64,000 bases of DNA from the NCBI GenBank assembly GCA_014695325.1, contig JACJNZ010000092.1, positions 1 through 64,000 of the forward strand, read 5' to 3'. The stretch is from Cyanobacteria bacterium FACHB-502 (lineage in GTDB: Bacteria > Cyanobacteriota > Cyanobacteriia > Elainellales > Elainellaceae). Both the position numbers and the translations under genes were made by a program. Of the stretch, positions 53,631 to 62,867 are shown piece by piece. Within the stretch, counting starts at the first letter, position 1. The number at the start of each line of letters is the position of its first letter. A model generated the notes under the pieces. That model saw only the letters and a program-made list of their open reading frames with translations. It ran no database searches and was not told the origin of the DNA.

Positions 53631-54198
53631 AAACTAATTAATGAGAGGGTGAAGGGTCAAAAGATAGTTTTGGGTGAAGAAGCAAAGATACCAATGGTTT
53701 GAAAACTTGATTGAAAATGCGAATCGCTTCATTCACAATTCATTCAGTGCGTGATTTGATTAACTCACTGAAACCCCTCCAATTTTTTGATTTGCTCCAC
53801 TCTTCTTTTATAATAACGAACCCTATCCGAAGGCTGGTTTGGATCTTGCCTCAGTCTGTCCTGAGAAACGGCAAATTCTAGAAAAAACACTAGTCGTCGG
53901 GTAGTCGCTGCTCGAGGTTCTGCTTGTTACGCTACCCAAAGTGACCGATCGTCGAATCGGTATGCAGCAATACAGCTTAAACTTAAAGCTGCAACGCAGT
54001 ATCAACGGGCGATCGCCTGAACGGAGAGCGGTTTTGAGCGAACAGCTTTTAGCTCATCTTAGTATCCGTGTTCAGAATTATGCGATTACGCTTTGGGGAA
54101 CTGCGAAGCGATTGAAATTGCATCAAATAATACTAAAACTCAGCTTGAAACTCTCAGCCCCCGATTACGTCAAGGACAGGAAAACTTAAACATCAGCT
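53631..54198. other. Intergenic stretch with promoter and hairpins, possible small RNA
   Basis: TTGATT (53787-53792), 16 nt, TATAAT (53809-53814) is a good vegetative promoter on the plus strand. Downstream lie two stems: CTCAG/CTGAG (53850-53865) and GGGTAG/CTACCC (53899-53904 with 53932-53937). No convincing start codon follows until 54199, so the product is either a long structured leader of the VTT gene or a separate RNA. An 82-codon frame at 53941 lacks support. Confidence 0.35.
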
Positions 54199-54774
54199 AT
54201 GCAAACTGGCTATTTCGGAATTGTGATTTTAATGGTGGTTTCCCCCGTTCCACCTGAAGTGTTTATGCCGCTTGCAGGCTTTATGGCAGCGCAGGGAAAA
54301 CTGCATTTTGTTTATGTTGTCTTGTCCGGGGTCGTGGGCTTTTTGCTAAGCATTTTCCCCTGGTACATTGGCGGTCGCATTTTGGGAAAGCAAGGCTGGC
54401 GAAAGCTGATCGATCGACAGCCGAAATGGCTCACGGTTTCTCCGGCAAAGCTGCAAAAAGCAAATCGCTGGTTCCGTCGCTACGGGGGGCAGGCGTTGCT
54501 CATTTCCCTGCTGCTGCCCGGACTTCGCAATATCATGGCAGTCCCTGCTGGGATTAGCGGAATGTCTACGCTAAAGTTTCTGCTGTATACGAGCTGCGGC
54601 GCGGTAAGCTGGCTATCGCTGTTGACCTACACCGGGTATGTGCTGGGCGACCGATACGAGCTAATCAACACTTACTTCAGCTCAACCACTACCCTCTTTT
54701 TGATGAGTGTGGGAGCCATTGCACTCTGCATTTTGGGCGTTCGCTTTTTCCTGCGACGGAAAGCGACCCTGTAG
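54199..54774 (+). CDS. DedA/VTT-domain membrane protein
   Basis: A 191-residue inner-membrane protein with about five hydrophobic segments. The DedA-type motifs are present: PPEVFMPLAGFMAAQGKLHF near the start, then WYIGGRILGKQGWRK, RYGGQALLISLLLPGLRNIMAVPAGISGMSTLKFL. The family has roles in lipid scrambling and envelope homeostasis; the exact role is not known here. The start is the first ATG. It is convergent with the small membrane gene at 54845. Confidence 0.85.
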   Translation: MQTGYFGIVILMVVSPVPPEVFMPLAGFMAAQGKLHFVYVVLSGVVGFLLSIFPWYIGGRILGKQGWRKLIDRQPKWLTVSPAKLQKANRWFRRYGGQALLISLLLPGLRNIMAVPAGISGMSTLKFLLYTSCGAVSWLSLLTYTGYVLGDRYELINTYFSSTTTLFLMSVGAIALCILGVRFFLRRKATL

Positions 54775-54844
54775 TTCCCACTTCACGATCGTTAAGCAAC
54801 GGACAAGATTTGTGATTTCAAATTGATTATGAAGTGATTGCAGG

Positions 54845-55099
54845 CTAACGATTTTGGTGATAACTCGGTGAACGAGACGGAGCCAGATCAGTATCAAAGG
54901 TTTTATCCAGCAGATCAATTAGTTTGATAATTGCGATCGATGTAATAACTCCCAGCACCAACCCGCCAATTAGCAAACGCAGAACCATTTTTTTGGCTTG
55001 CGCGATCGACTCTTCTGCACTAATTCGACCTTTGAGTTGCAAAACCTTTTCTTCCGGCGGTAAGGGTTCGGGCGGAATCGGCTGATTGGGATGCGCCAT
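54845..55099 (-). CDS. Small single-pass membrane protein
   Basis: About 84 residues from the ATG at 55099 (MAHPNQPIPPEPLPPEEKVLQLKGRISAEE), preferred over an upstream ATG at 55129. A proline-rich N-terminus and a charged helix precede one membrane segment (LLIGGLVLGVITSIAIIKLI). The arrangement resembles small conserved cyanobacterial membrane proteins, but I cannot name a family. Confidence 0.6.
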   Translation of the reverse strand: MAHPNQPIPPEPLPPEEKVLQLKGRISAEESIAQAKKMVLRLLIGGLVLGVITSIAIIKLIDLLDKTFDTDLAPSRSPSYHQNR

Positions 55100-55129
55100 A
55101 ATGAGAGTTCTGTGAAACTGTCGCTGCAC

Positions 55130-55453
55130 TGATTTTTACACTACGATCGAGCAAGTTTTTAGTTTGTCATTCGTCATTTCCCACTCGTGTTTATAAATTA
55201 GTGTTTACGAATTGATGAATAACATTTCCCTTGTTTCTGGTTAAATCGTGTCCTGCTCCTGGGGAGCGCAAATTCATTAATTTGTCTTCTCCATAAGGTG
55301 TATTAGGGAGTACGCGTAGCTCATCGATTGGGAGGCTCAGGGTTAATGCGTTACGCTGTATCAAACGATCCTACAGAGTCAACCGATCCTACAGAATGCG
55401 CTCCTGAGCAGCGTAGCAATTAGCATCAATCGATCGTAATCCGCAGTTTAATC
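55130..55453. other. Intergenic stretch with REP-like repeat
   Basis: No gene is seen. A REP-like element lies at 55303-55395: TACGCGTAGCTC and GCGTTACGCTGTATC, followed by CGATCCTACAGA twice with 17-18 bp spacing. It shares GCGTTACGC and CGATCCTAC with the elements near 14770-15316. Confidence 0.45.
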
Positions 55454-55495
55454 TTGCAGCGAAATCTTCATCATCTACCGCATGGCAATTACAGC

Positions 55496-56104
55496 ATGAC
55501 AATGCAGCGCCCAATTAAGCCCACCAAAGTTAAGCCCACCAAAGCCGATATCCAGGCTGCCTACAATTCCACCGTATCCGATATTATTGACCATCATTTG
55601 AGCGTTCTGTTTTGCGGCATCAATCCCAGCCTTTACAGTGCTGTGGTGGGGCATCACTTTGCGCGTCCTGGCAATCGCTTCTGGAAAACGCTGCATCAGG
55701 CAGGTTTTACCGATCGCCTCTTTTCCCCAGATGAAGATCGGGATTTGCTGAAACTGGGCTACGGCATTACCAACTTGGTCGATCGTGCAACGGCACGGGC
55801 AGATGAAGTCGCAGCCGCAGAATTTGTCGCAGCGCAGCAGGCTCTAGCCGAAAAGCTGCACACCTACCGTCCGCGCTGTCTAGCGGTGTTGGGTGTGAGT
55901 GCCTATCGCTTAGCCTTTCAGCAGCCCAAGGCAAAAATGGGGCAGCAGCCTGAACACTGGCACGGGGCGATGGTCTGGATTTTGCCGAATCCAAGTGGCT
56001 TAAACGCCCACTATCAGCTTCAGGACTTAGCCGAGGCTTATCGATCGCTGCGGCTGGCAATCTCCTCCCAATGCCTCAACAACTCCGCCACCGACCAGGC
56101 TTGA
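55496..56104 (+). CDS. mug: Mismatch-specific uracil/thymine DNA glycosylase (Mug)
   Basis: About 202 residues (ATG at 55496 or 55502). The active-site motif LFCGINPSLYSAVVGHHFARPGNRFW and the intercalation motif NPSGLNAHYQL identify the Mug/TDG family, which removes U or T from G mismatches and other damaged bases. The N-terminal 30 residues are Lys/Pro-rich. The 3' end overlaps the convergent debranching-enzyme gene by 67 nt. Confidence 0.92.
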   Translation: MTMQRPIKPTKVKPTKADIQAAYNSTVSDIIDHHLSVLFCGINPSLYSAVVGHHFARPGNRFWKTLHQAGFTDRLFSPDEDRDLLKLGYGITNLVDRATARADEVAAAEFVAAQQALAEKLHTYRPRCLAVLGVSAYRLAFQQPKAKMGQQPEHWHGAMVWILPNPSGLNAHYQLQDLAEAYRSLRLAISSQCLNNSATDQA

Positions 56105-58119
56105 GCGATCGCCCCACGTGGCAAATGCGGCGGGTCGCCGTCAAACACTTCAGAAATAAACCCCAAGCCTGCCTGCTGCTGAAAATGTTGCCATAACGGT
56201 TCTGGATCAAACGGAACAGCTTGACCCGGATAAAATCGCTGCCAGCCGCGCACAAACGCCCCAATGAGCCAGCTCCAGACCGTTCCCTGATGGTATGCCC
56301 GATCGCGCTGCCAGATGCCACCTTCGTATTTGCCTTCATAGCGGGGGTCTGCGGGGTCGAGCGATCGTAAGCCGTAGGGGGTCAAAAGCCGGTCGCAGGC
56401 GGTTTGCATCACGGCTTGCCCGATCGCTGCATGAAAAGCGCAATGGCTGAGGGAAAGGGCGATCACTGCATTCGGGCGGATACTGGAATCGGGATAGTCG
56501 TCCGGCGAGATGCCATCAAATAGATAATTCTGCGCCGGATTCCAGAACTTTTGCAGCGATGCTTTCACTTGCTCTGCCTGTTGGCTGTAGCGGCGTGCCT
56601 GGTTTGCCAGCGTTCCCTGATCCAGATCAGACGCCGAATCGAACTTCTGAAGCTGCTCTGCCCATTTTGATGCCCAGCACAGCGCGGAATACCACAGAGC
56701 ATTCACTTCGATCGGCTTACCCCGTCTTGGCGTCACAGGCTGATCGGCAACCAAAGCATCCATCCAGGTCAGGGCAATATTGGGCGCATCCCACGTCACC
56801 AGATTGTCTGAGGCATCGATGCGAATGTTGTGCAGCGTTCCTACCGTCAGTCCCTTATAAATCTTGCCGACCGTAGGGTACTGCTCTATTAGAAATGCCC
56901 AATCCTGCGTTGCTTCCAGATATTGCCCCAAGGCTTCAATCCACCACAGCCCCACATCCATATTGGTGTAGGACAGTGCATCCTCGTCAGCAAACCGATT
57001 GGGAATCAAACCTCGATCGCAGTAGTCGCTGCAAGTCCGCAGCAAATCCTTTGCTAATTCATAGCGTTGAGTCGTAAGTGCAATTCCTGGCAGGGCAATC
57101 AGCGTATCGCGCCCCCATTCGTTAAACCAGGGGTAGCCCGCGATCAGGGTAGGACGATTTTTGACTGCTTGATATACGATGAAGCGATCGCTCGCCTGAA
57201 GGAGCTGTGGCGGCACGGTTCGCTTTTGATTGTGCGATTGATGCTGCGATTGATTGTGCAATCGATTCTTGGATAGTGCAAATACGGTCTTTAATCGCTC
57301 CTTCTCGGCGGCAATGGTTTGATCAAACGTGGTTTCATCTAGCGTTGCTCGTCCCTGATAGCGATCGAAGTCTCGCACTCTTGCCTCGATCGTCACGGAT
57401 GCTCCAGATTGAAGCGGAACCGTCAGCACTCCAGGACTGTAGAGATCTTCCTGATCGGCAAGTCCTCGTTTCGTTTCTTCTGGATAGCGATAGCCCCAGT
57501 ACCACATTCCGTCAGCCTGATAAGTGCCCGTTGTCCAGGAAAGCTGCCAGGAAATTCCGGTTCGGGTCGGCGTTTTGGCTTGCAGCAAGAGCCGACTCGA
57601 CTCGACAAGTTGAGCAAACTCCAGCTCAGGCTGCTGTTGCTGCTGATAGTGCAGCCCCCGATCGGCAATCAAGGGACGCAGGGAAAGCAGGGCAGGCTGA
57701 TTGCCCTCATAGCGATAGTGAATCAGCGTTCGGGTTTTGAGTCTAGGCGGCTCATCGTTTTGGGGAGACAGCACTCCGTAGGGCATCACCAGGCGACGCT
57801 GAAGCTGCCAGTGCTCCTGTCCCCAAATCCAGGCGGGAACCGGATCAACCGTGAACGATCGCAGTAGCCGATCGCCCTGCGGAGAAATCGCGCCGCTAAT
57901 CCAGAAATTCACGCCGAGCTGCAATCGCTGTCCGCCAATTTCGATCGCTGCATCAATCCGCGACAGCAGTAGCGTTCGCCGACCGGGAGGCTCCAGAGCC
58001 GCCATTAGCCAGCCATGATAAGTGCGGGTATGGGCATCGCAGACTGTTCCGCAAGCAAAGCTACCGATGCCGTTGGTGAGCAGCCACTCGCGGGTATCTC
58101 GCTCATCGATTCGATCCAA
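56038..58119 (-). CDS. Glycogen-debranching-type amylo-alpha-1,6-glucosidase
   Basis: This 693-residue protein has an N-terminal GDE_N-type domain (REWLLTNGIGSFACGTVCDAHTRTYHGWLMA) and a C-terminal GDE_C six-hairpin catalytic domain. The latter carries WFNEWGRDTLIALPGI (general acid Asp region), ALSYTNMDVGLWWIEAL and GGIWQRDRAYHQGTVWSWLIGAF. It is predicted to cleave alpha-1,6 branches or related glucosides of glycogen. The single-domain layout lacks a GH13 part, so it differs from GlgX. Its end overlaps mug. Confidence 0.92.
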   Translation of the reverse strand: MDRIDERDTREWLLTNGIGSFACGTVCDAHTRTYHGWLMAALEPPGRRTLLLSRIDAAIEIGGQRLQLGVNFWISGAISPQGDRLLRSFTVDPVPAWIWGQEHWQLQRRLVMPYGVLSPQNDEPPRLKTRTLIHYRYEGNQPALLSLRPLIADRGLHYQQQQQPELEFAQLVESSRLLLQAKTPTRTGISWQLSWTTGTYQADGMWYWGYRYPEETKRGLADQEDLYSPGVLTVPLQSGASVTIEARVRDFDRYQGRATLDETTFDQTIAAEKERLKTVFALSKNRLHNQSQHQSHNQKRTVPPQLLQASDRFIVYQAVKNRPTLIAGYPWFNEWGRDTLIALPGIALTTQRYELAKDLLRTCSDYCDRGLIPNRFADEDALSYTNMDVGLWWIEALGQYLEATQDWAFLIEQYPTVGKIYKGLTVGTLHNIRIDASDNLVTWDAPNIALTWMDALVADQPVTPRRGKPIEVNALWYSALCWASKWAEQLQKFDSASDLDQGTLANQARRYSQQAEQVKASLQKFWNPAQNYLFDGISPDDYPDSSIRPNAVIALSLSHCAFHAAIGQAVMQTACDRLLTPYGLRSLDPADPRYEGKYEGGIWQRDRAYHQGTVWSWLIGAFVRGWQRFYPGQAVPFDPEPLWQHFQQQAGLGFISEVFDGDPPHLPRGAIAQAWSVAELLRHWEEIASRSDR

Positions 58120-58543
58120 TCCGGTCTCCTTAGGATAGTGGGTATTTCTATCCTACGTGGAGAAGTTTAAAGGTGAGGCAGGGAGTGAGTAGGTCTAGGA
58201 ATGGATAAGGAGATGAGGAGTGCATAAGGGAAACTGCTTTGGGGCGGGATACTCAAAATCGTTATGAGTATGATATAGTCGTAACAGATTGTAATGACGC
58301 TCGAGCGCAGGCTTGAATCTCTGAAGCTTTTTGTAAAAGTTTTGATCAAAGATTCTCTGTCTTTCCCGTCATTTGAATTGTGGCCCAAGTCCACCTAACC
58401 CTAAGTCACCTGAATTATCCTGAAATCGCTCTGCACCGAGTGACCTGAACAAATTTTAGGACACGGTTCGGTGAAGAGTTCATCGGGTTCATGTTCGTTA
58501 GACGCACTGAGACGCATTAAGACGCATTTAAGGAGAGTAATTC
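58120..58543. other. Upstream region of the peroxiredoxin gene
   Basis: No gene is supported in these 424 nt. A 10-bp unit close to GAGACGCATT is present three times in tandem (58500-58529). It sits directly before the GGAG ribosome-binding site of the peroxiredoxin gene. A TATGATATAG-like A/T patch lies near 58270. Confidence 0.45.
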
Positions 58544-59155
58544 ATGACCTTGACCTACAGCATGGAAGGATGCCTCCGAGTTGGTCAGCCTGCCCCTGAG
58601 TTCACGGCAACGGCTGTGTACGATCAGGAATTCAAGACAATCAAATTATCTGACTATCGCGGCAAATACGTCGTGCTGTTCTTCTACCCGCTCGACTTCA
58701 CGTTTGTTTGCCCAACCGAAATTACGGCGTTCAGCGATCGGTATGATGAGTTCAAGAGCATCAACACCGAAGTTCTGGGTGTATCGGTAGACAGCGAATT
58801 CTCTCACCTCGCATGGACGCAGACCGATCGTAAGGCTGGTGGTGTGGGTGATCTGAACTATCCGCTCGTCGCTGACATCAAAAAGCAAATCAGCGCAGCT
58901 TACAACGTGCTTGACCCGGAAGCAGGTGTGGCACTGCGTGGTCTATTCATCATCGACCAAGATGGTGTGGTCCAGCACGCCACGATCAACAACCTGGCAT
59001 TTGGTCGCAGTGTGGACGAAACCCTCCGCACACTGCAAGCGATTCAGCACGTTCAGTCTCACCCCGACGAAGTTTGCCCTGCCAACTGGAAGCCGGGTGA
59101 AGCCACGATGATTCCTGACCCCGTGAAGTCGAAGAATTTCTTCGCTGCGGTGTAG
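58544..59155 (+). CDS. 2-Cys peroxiredoxin (AhpC/TSA type)
   Basis: A 203-residue thiol peroxidase. The peroxidatic Cys is in [17 protein letters not shown] (about residue 56) and the resolving Cys in [13 protein letters not shown] (about 178), as in typical 2-Cys enzymes reduced by thioredoxin. It ends KSKNFFAAV. It removes hydrogen peroxide and protects photosynthesis. A strong ribosome-binding site (AAGGAGAG) and a terminator at 59249 mark a single-gene unit. Confidence 0.95.
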   Translation: MTLTYSMEGCLRVGQPAPEFTATAVYDQEFKTIKLSDYRGKYVVLFFYPLDFTFVCPTEITAFSDRYDEFKSINTEVLGVSVDSEFSHLAWTQTDRKAGGVGDLNYPLVADIKKQISAAYNVLDPEAGVALRGLFIIDQDGVVQHATINNLAFGRSVDETLRTLQAIQHVQSHPDEVCPANWKPGEATMIPDPVKSKNFFAAV

Positions 59156-59248
59156 TCTGCATCAATCTGAAATCGCGATCGTATTTTTAGGTCGATCGGG
59201 ATTTGGATTTTTGAATAATTCTCAGTAGTTCTGAGTAACTCTATTAAG

Positions 59249-59276
59249 TGTGGTGGGTAACCCTGCCACGCTTTTT
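59249..59276 (+). terminator. Terminator after peroxiredoxin
   Basis: GTGTGGTGGG, loop TAA, CCCTGCCACGC pairs over about ten positions with small mismatches. CTTTTTATTTTT follows. Rho-independent type, about 95 nt after the stop. Confidence 0.7.
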
Positions 59277-59301
59277 ATTTTTATGTCTTATTTTGGTGTA
59301 G

Positions 59302-60213
59302 TTATGGGACTTCGGCTCCAGTTGAAGCAGTCCAGATGGTAAACCACTGCTCTCGCGTTAGCCGTAATTGTTCAGCCGCGACTGCTGCCTGAATACGATC
59401 GAGCTTACCGGTTCCCAGAATTGGAATGATCCGGGCGGGGTGGGTTAACAGCCAGGCAAAGGCGACCTGATCGATCGTGGCTCCGCCGAACTGTTCGCCA
59501 ATATGTTGCAGTGCCGTTTGAATTCGCTGAGTGCGATCGTCTTTAGGTTGAAACAAACGACCTCCTGCCAGCGGCGACCAGGCCATTGGTGCGATCCGCA
59601 ACTGCTGACACTGATCCAGCGTTCCGTTCATGAAGGGTTCTAGATGGAGCACCGAAATTTCGATTTGATTCGTAACCAGGGGAAACGGCAACCGCGAAGC
59701 CAGCAGATTAAACTGATTGGGCGTGAAATTCGACACACCAAAATAACGCACTTTCCCAGCTTGCTTTAGATCGATAAATGCCTGGGCAACTTCATCCGCA
59801 TCCATCAGCGGGTCAGGACGATGGATTAGCAAAACGTCCAGATAATCTGTGTGGAGCTGCTTCAGGGAGTTGTCTACAGAAGCATGGATATGGGTAGCAC
59901 TCGTATCGTAATCGTGCATCTGATGCTGGGGACGGCGATCGGACACAAGCCGAATTCCGCATTTATCAATGATTTGGATTTGCTCTCTTAACGCTGGATC
60001 TTCTGCCAGAGCTGCCCCAAACAGACCTTCGCAGGTGTAGTCGCCGTAGATATCAGCATGATCAAAGCTCGTGATGCCCCATTCTATAAGGCGATCGATC
60101 AGTTCCCGAATCTGAGCCGTAGTCATCTGCCATTCCGCCATGCGCCAAACGCCGAAGATCAGACGCGAACAAAGGGGTTCTGAGCCATGAAGCGGAAGTT
60201 GTGTGAGGGGCAT
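59302..60213 (-). CDS. Aldo/keto reductase, YdhF-like
   Basis: A 303-residue TIM-barrel NADPH reductase. Catalytic positions are Asp/Tyr in SFDHADIYGDYTCE, Lys in IIDKCGI and His in LLIHRPDPLMDADEVAQAF. The cofactor end is IPILGTGKLDRIQAA. It belongs to the YdhF branch (FGVSNFTPNQFNLLASRLPFPLVTNQIE) and is only distantly related to the copy at 52101. The substrate is unknown. Confidence 0.9.
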   Translation of the reverse strand: MPLTQLPLHGSEPLCSRLIFGVWRMAEWQMTTAQIRELIDRLIEWGITSFDHADIYGDYTCEGLFGAALAEDPALREQIQIIDKCGIRLVSDRRPQHQMHDYDTSATHIHASVDNSLKQLHTDYLDVLLIHRPDPLMDADEVAQAFIDLKQAGKVRYFGVSNFTPNQFNLLASRLPFPLVTNQIEISVLHLEPFMNGTLDQCQQLRIAPMAWSPLAGGRLFQPKDDRTQRIQTALQHIGEQFGGATIDQVAFAWLLTHPARIIPILGTGKLDRIQAAVAAEQLRLTREQWFTIWTASTGAEVP

Positions 60214-60352
60214 GAGGGGGTGGGGAATGAGAAGGTAGGGGGGGAATGCAGGGCAGGGTGCGTATGTGAGACCGTTTGGCGATAAATAATTGAGTTCTAT
60301 TCTGGTTTCAGTCTTATGTCTATGTCTGATGCCTACGTCTTATATTTGAGTC

Positions 60353-60847
60353 TTATTCTGAAAATTGCTTCACCATAAACACCGACTGCGGCTGATAGCC
60401 CAATTTCTCGTAGAGTCGCAGCGCAGCCTGATTTTGCACAAACACCTGTAGACCAACCTGGCGATCGCCTCTTTCACGCGCCCAATCTTCTGCTTTTTGC
60501 ATCAGGGCAGTTCCAATTCCCAGGTGTCGATAATCGGGATGAACGTACAGCAGAAAAATATAGGGATATCGATCACCCTCAATTTGATCGATCGCGGTTC
60601 CCATCCAGAGACAGGCGATGGAAGGTGAGGAAGGTGAGGAAAAGGACGATGCGGTATGTTCGACCCAGAATAGCGGCGTTTCTGCAGAAAGATATTGCTC
60701 GACGGTATGCGAGAGGTGCGCGAATCCGTTCCCAGGAAAGAGTTCCTGATAAGTGCGCTGCATAAATTTGACCAGCAGGGCGCGATCGAGTCCTGAGCCA
60801 GAACGCAACCGATAGCCGGATGGCAGGTTCACCCGCTGACCTCGCAA
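60353..60847 (-). CDS. GNAT-family N-acetyltransferase
   Basis: A 164-residue enzyme with acetyl-CoA-binding motif A: YPYIFLLYVHPDYRHLGIGTALMQKAEDWARERG (pattern R-x2-G-I-G-x-A), followed by LQVFVQNQAALRLYEKLGYQPQSVFMVK. The N-terminal part (ALLVKFMQRTYQELFPG) is typical of RimI-like cyanobacterial members. The acceptor substrate cannot be inferred. Its start is 42 nt from the neighbouring small membrane gene. Confidence 0.9.
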   Translation of the reverse strand: MRGQRVNLPSGYRLRSGSGLDRALLVKFMQRTYQELFPGNGFAHLSHTVEQYLSAETPLFWVEHTASSFSSPSSPSIACLWMGTAIDQIEGDRYPYIFLLYVHPDYRHLGIGTALMQKAEDWARERGDRQVGLQVFVQNQAALRLYEKLGYQPQSVFMVKQFSE

Positions 60848-60889
60848 GCAAAACGGCTACTCATGACCCAAACTTTGCTCCGAATCTTA

Positions 60890-61168
60890 CTACATCGCGC
60901 CATCCACAGACGGAAAACCGCGAACGAGCGTTTCCAGAGTGGGCGGCAGATCGGCAACGCCAACATCCGTTGTGGAAGAAAGGGCAGGAGAAACGATCGC
61001 TGCGGCAGCGGTTTTTGTGGGTGAAGCTCCTTCCGGGCGGACTTCTTCGATGGGGGCAGGAGCCGCCAGGTCAGACGGTAAAAAGATACGAGCACTGACG
61101 GCAATCAGAGCTACAAAGAAAATTAGAACAACAATGAGCGGGGCAATATACTGACGAAAAATAGCCAT
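60890..61168 (-). CDS. Small membrane-anchored hypothetical protein
   Basis: 92 residues: an N-terminal membrane segment (YIAPLIVVLIFFVALIAVSARIFL) followed by a Pro/Ala/Thr-rich, probably extracytoplasmic tail. No family is recognised. It lies between the GNAT and AmpG-like genes on the same strand, 54 nt after the latter's stop, so it may share that transcript. Confidence 0.6.
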   Translation of the reverse strand: MAIFRQYIAPLIVVLIFFVALIAVSARIFLPSDLAAPAPIEEVRPEGASPTKTAAAAIVSPALSSTTDVGVADLPPTLETLVRGFPSVDGAM

Positions 61169-61222
61169 GCTTGGGAACAGCAGCGATAAGGATTGAGCCG
61201 CAAAAAGCTTGATATTTCTATC

Positions 61223-62539
61223 CTACAACTGCGATCGATCTTCTTCGTCTGTCTCCAGTTCAGAATTATAAGACTCTGGAGGGTTCGCCAATGCGGGCTT
61301 TTGATTCCAGGGAGCGCAAATTGGCAGCAGCAGCAGTCCGGGCAGAGCCGCTAGCAGGGTGAGCAAAAAGAAAGTAGACCAGCCTGTTGCTTGTGCCACG
61401 CTTCCGGCAGGCGCGACCAAAATATCCCGACTAACTGCCACCAGACTCGACAGCAGCGCGTACTGAGTTGCCGAAAAGCGGTGATTGCACAAGCTAATTA
61501 AAAAGGCAACAAAGCCAGCCGTTCCCAGCCCGCCGCAAAAATTCTCGATGTTAATTGCCAGCACCATTGCCGGATAGTTCTGCCCCAACTGCGCCAGGGC
61601 GAAATAGGCGAGGTTGCTGACTGCCTGAAAAATGCCGAAGACCCAGAGCGATCGATAAATGCCGATTTGCCCCAAGATGGCGCCCCCTGCCAGCGCACCC
61701 ACGATCGTTGCCAACAGCCCCATTCCGCCTTGAATCGCGCCGATATCCGTCTGGCTAAATCCGGTTTGCAACAAAAACGGCGTTGCCATGTTGCCCACTA
61801 ATCCATCGCCAAAGCGATATAGCACGATGAAGAGCAGAATGGTCAGTCCCATTCCCAGGCCCGAGCGCCGGAAGAATTCCTGAAAGGGCAGAATCACGGC
61901 ATCGGCAAGCGTGGCAGGCGGACGATTTTCGCCCAGGGATGAATCAGGTTCAGGCGCAAACAGCGTAAAACCAATACAAATCGCCATCAGTCCGGCAAGG
62001 CACAGATACACTAGCTGCCAGGAAATCCGATCTGCCAGGATCAACGCTAGCGATCCGGTGAGCAGCAGCGCGATGCGATACCCCAATACGGCAACGGCGG
62101 CTCCGGCTCCGGTTTCCCGTTCTTCCAGCACATCGACTCGGTAGGCATCAACCGCGATATCCTGCGTCGCGCTCAAAAAGGCAATCAGCAGCGCATTCAG
62201 GGCAAGCAACTGGAGGGTCTGTCGGGGGTTTTGCAGTGCCATCAAGCCGATCGCCAGCGTCAGCAAAACTTGGGAGACCAGCAGCCAGCCTCGTCTGCGT
62301 CCCAGAAACGGCGGCACATAGCGATCGAGCAGCGGTGACCAGAGAAACTTGAGCGAATAGGGCAGTGCCACCAAGCTAAATAAGCCGATCGCCTTCAAGT
62401 CCACCTGTTCCATTGTCATCCAGGCTTGCAGGGTTCGACTGGTCAGAAACAGCGGCAGCCCAGAGGCAAATCCTAGCAGTAGCAGCGCGGCAATTTTACG
62501 ACTCTCAAAAACTTTTAGAAGCGATCGGGTTATGTGCAC
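61223..62539 (-). CDS. AmpG-like MFS permease
   Basis: A 438-residue transporter with about twelve hydrophobic segments. Family marks are LGFASGLPLFLTSRTLQAWMTMEQVDLKAIGLFSLVALPYSLKFLWSPLLDRYVPPFLGRRRGW in the first two helices, and ATQDIAVDAYRVDVLEERE. AmpG proteins import anhydromuropeptides in cell-wall recycling. In cyanobacteria the substrate is not proven. The C-terminus is acidic. It is the first gene of a possible short operon with the small membrane protein. Confidence 0.87.
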   Translation of the reverse strand: MHITRSLLKVFESRKIAALLLLGFASGLPLFLTSRTLQAWMTMEQVDLKAIGLFSLVALPYSLKFLWSPLLDRYVPPFLGRRRGWLLVSQVLLTLAIGLMALQNPRQTLQLLALNALLIAFLSATQDIAVDAYRVDVLEERETGAGAAVAVLGYRIALLLTGSLALILADRISWQLVYLCLAGLMAICIGFTLFAPEPDSSLGENRPPATLADAVILPFQEFFRRSGLGMGLTILLFIVLYRFGDGLVGNMATPFLLQTGFSQTDIGAIQGGMGLLATIVGALAGGAILGQIGIYRSLWVFGIFQAVSNLAYFALAQLGQNYPAMVLAINIENFCGGLGTAGFVAFLISLCNHRFSATQYALLSSLVAVSRDILVAPAGSVAQATGWSTFFLLTLLAALPGLLLLPICAPWNQKPALANPPESYNSELETDEEDRSQL

Positions 62540-62867
62540 GAGTTCTTAACAGACACAGCATCGAAATTTAGACTGATGCCATCTTGCCACAGGTCAGCAG
62601 CACGTTAAAAGGATGATTAATAGCTGATGCCTAAGTGGTTGGAGCGAATTGGGAATTTGCAGGAAGTATGACGATCGCTGCATTGCTGCTACATCGATAC
62701 TGCATTGATACAGCCTTGAGTCAAAATCTCTTCTTAGATAACTAAAACAGGAGGAGCGTATCTCAACTCTGAATCCGTTCTAAATCCGTAACGATCCTTT
62801 CCTTACGGTTGGGCTAGGACTGCTGGTTGCTCAAGAAATAGGTTTGGAAAAACCCAGCTGGAGCAAA
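62540..62867. other. Intergenic stretch, nothing recognised
   Basis: 328 nt between the AmpG-like gene and the pseudopilin gene. No supported open frame, tRNA or clear hairpin is seen. The AmpG promoter is expected near its left end. Confidence 0.4.

Noticed and set aside
53941-54189. 82-codon frame just before the VTT gene
   Set aside because: No clear ribosome-binding site, and it overlaps a region better explained as structured leader or small RNA.
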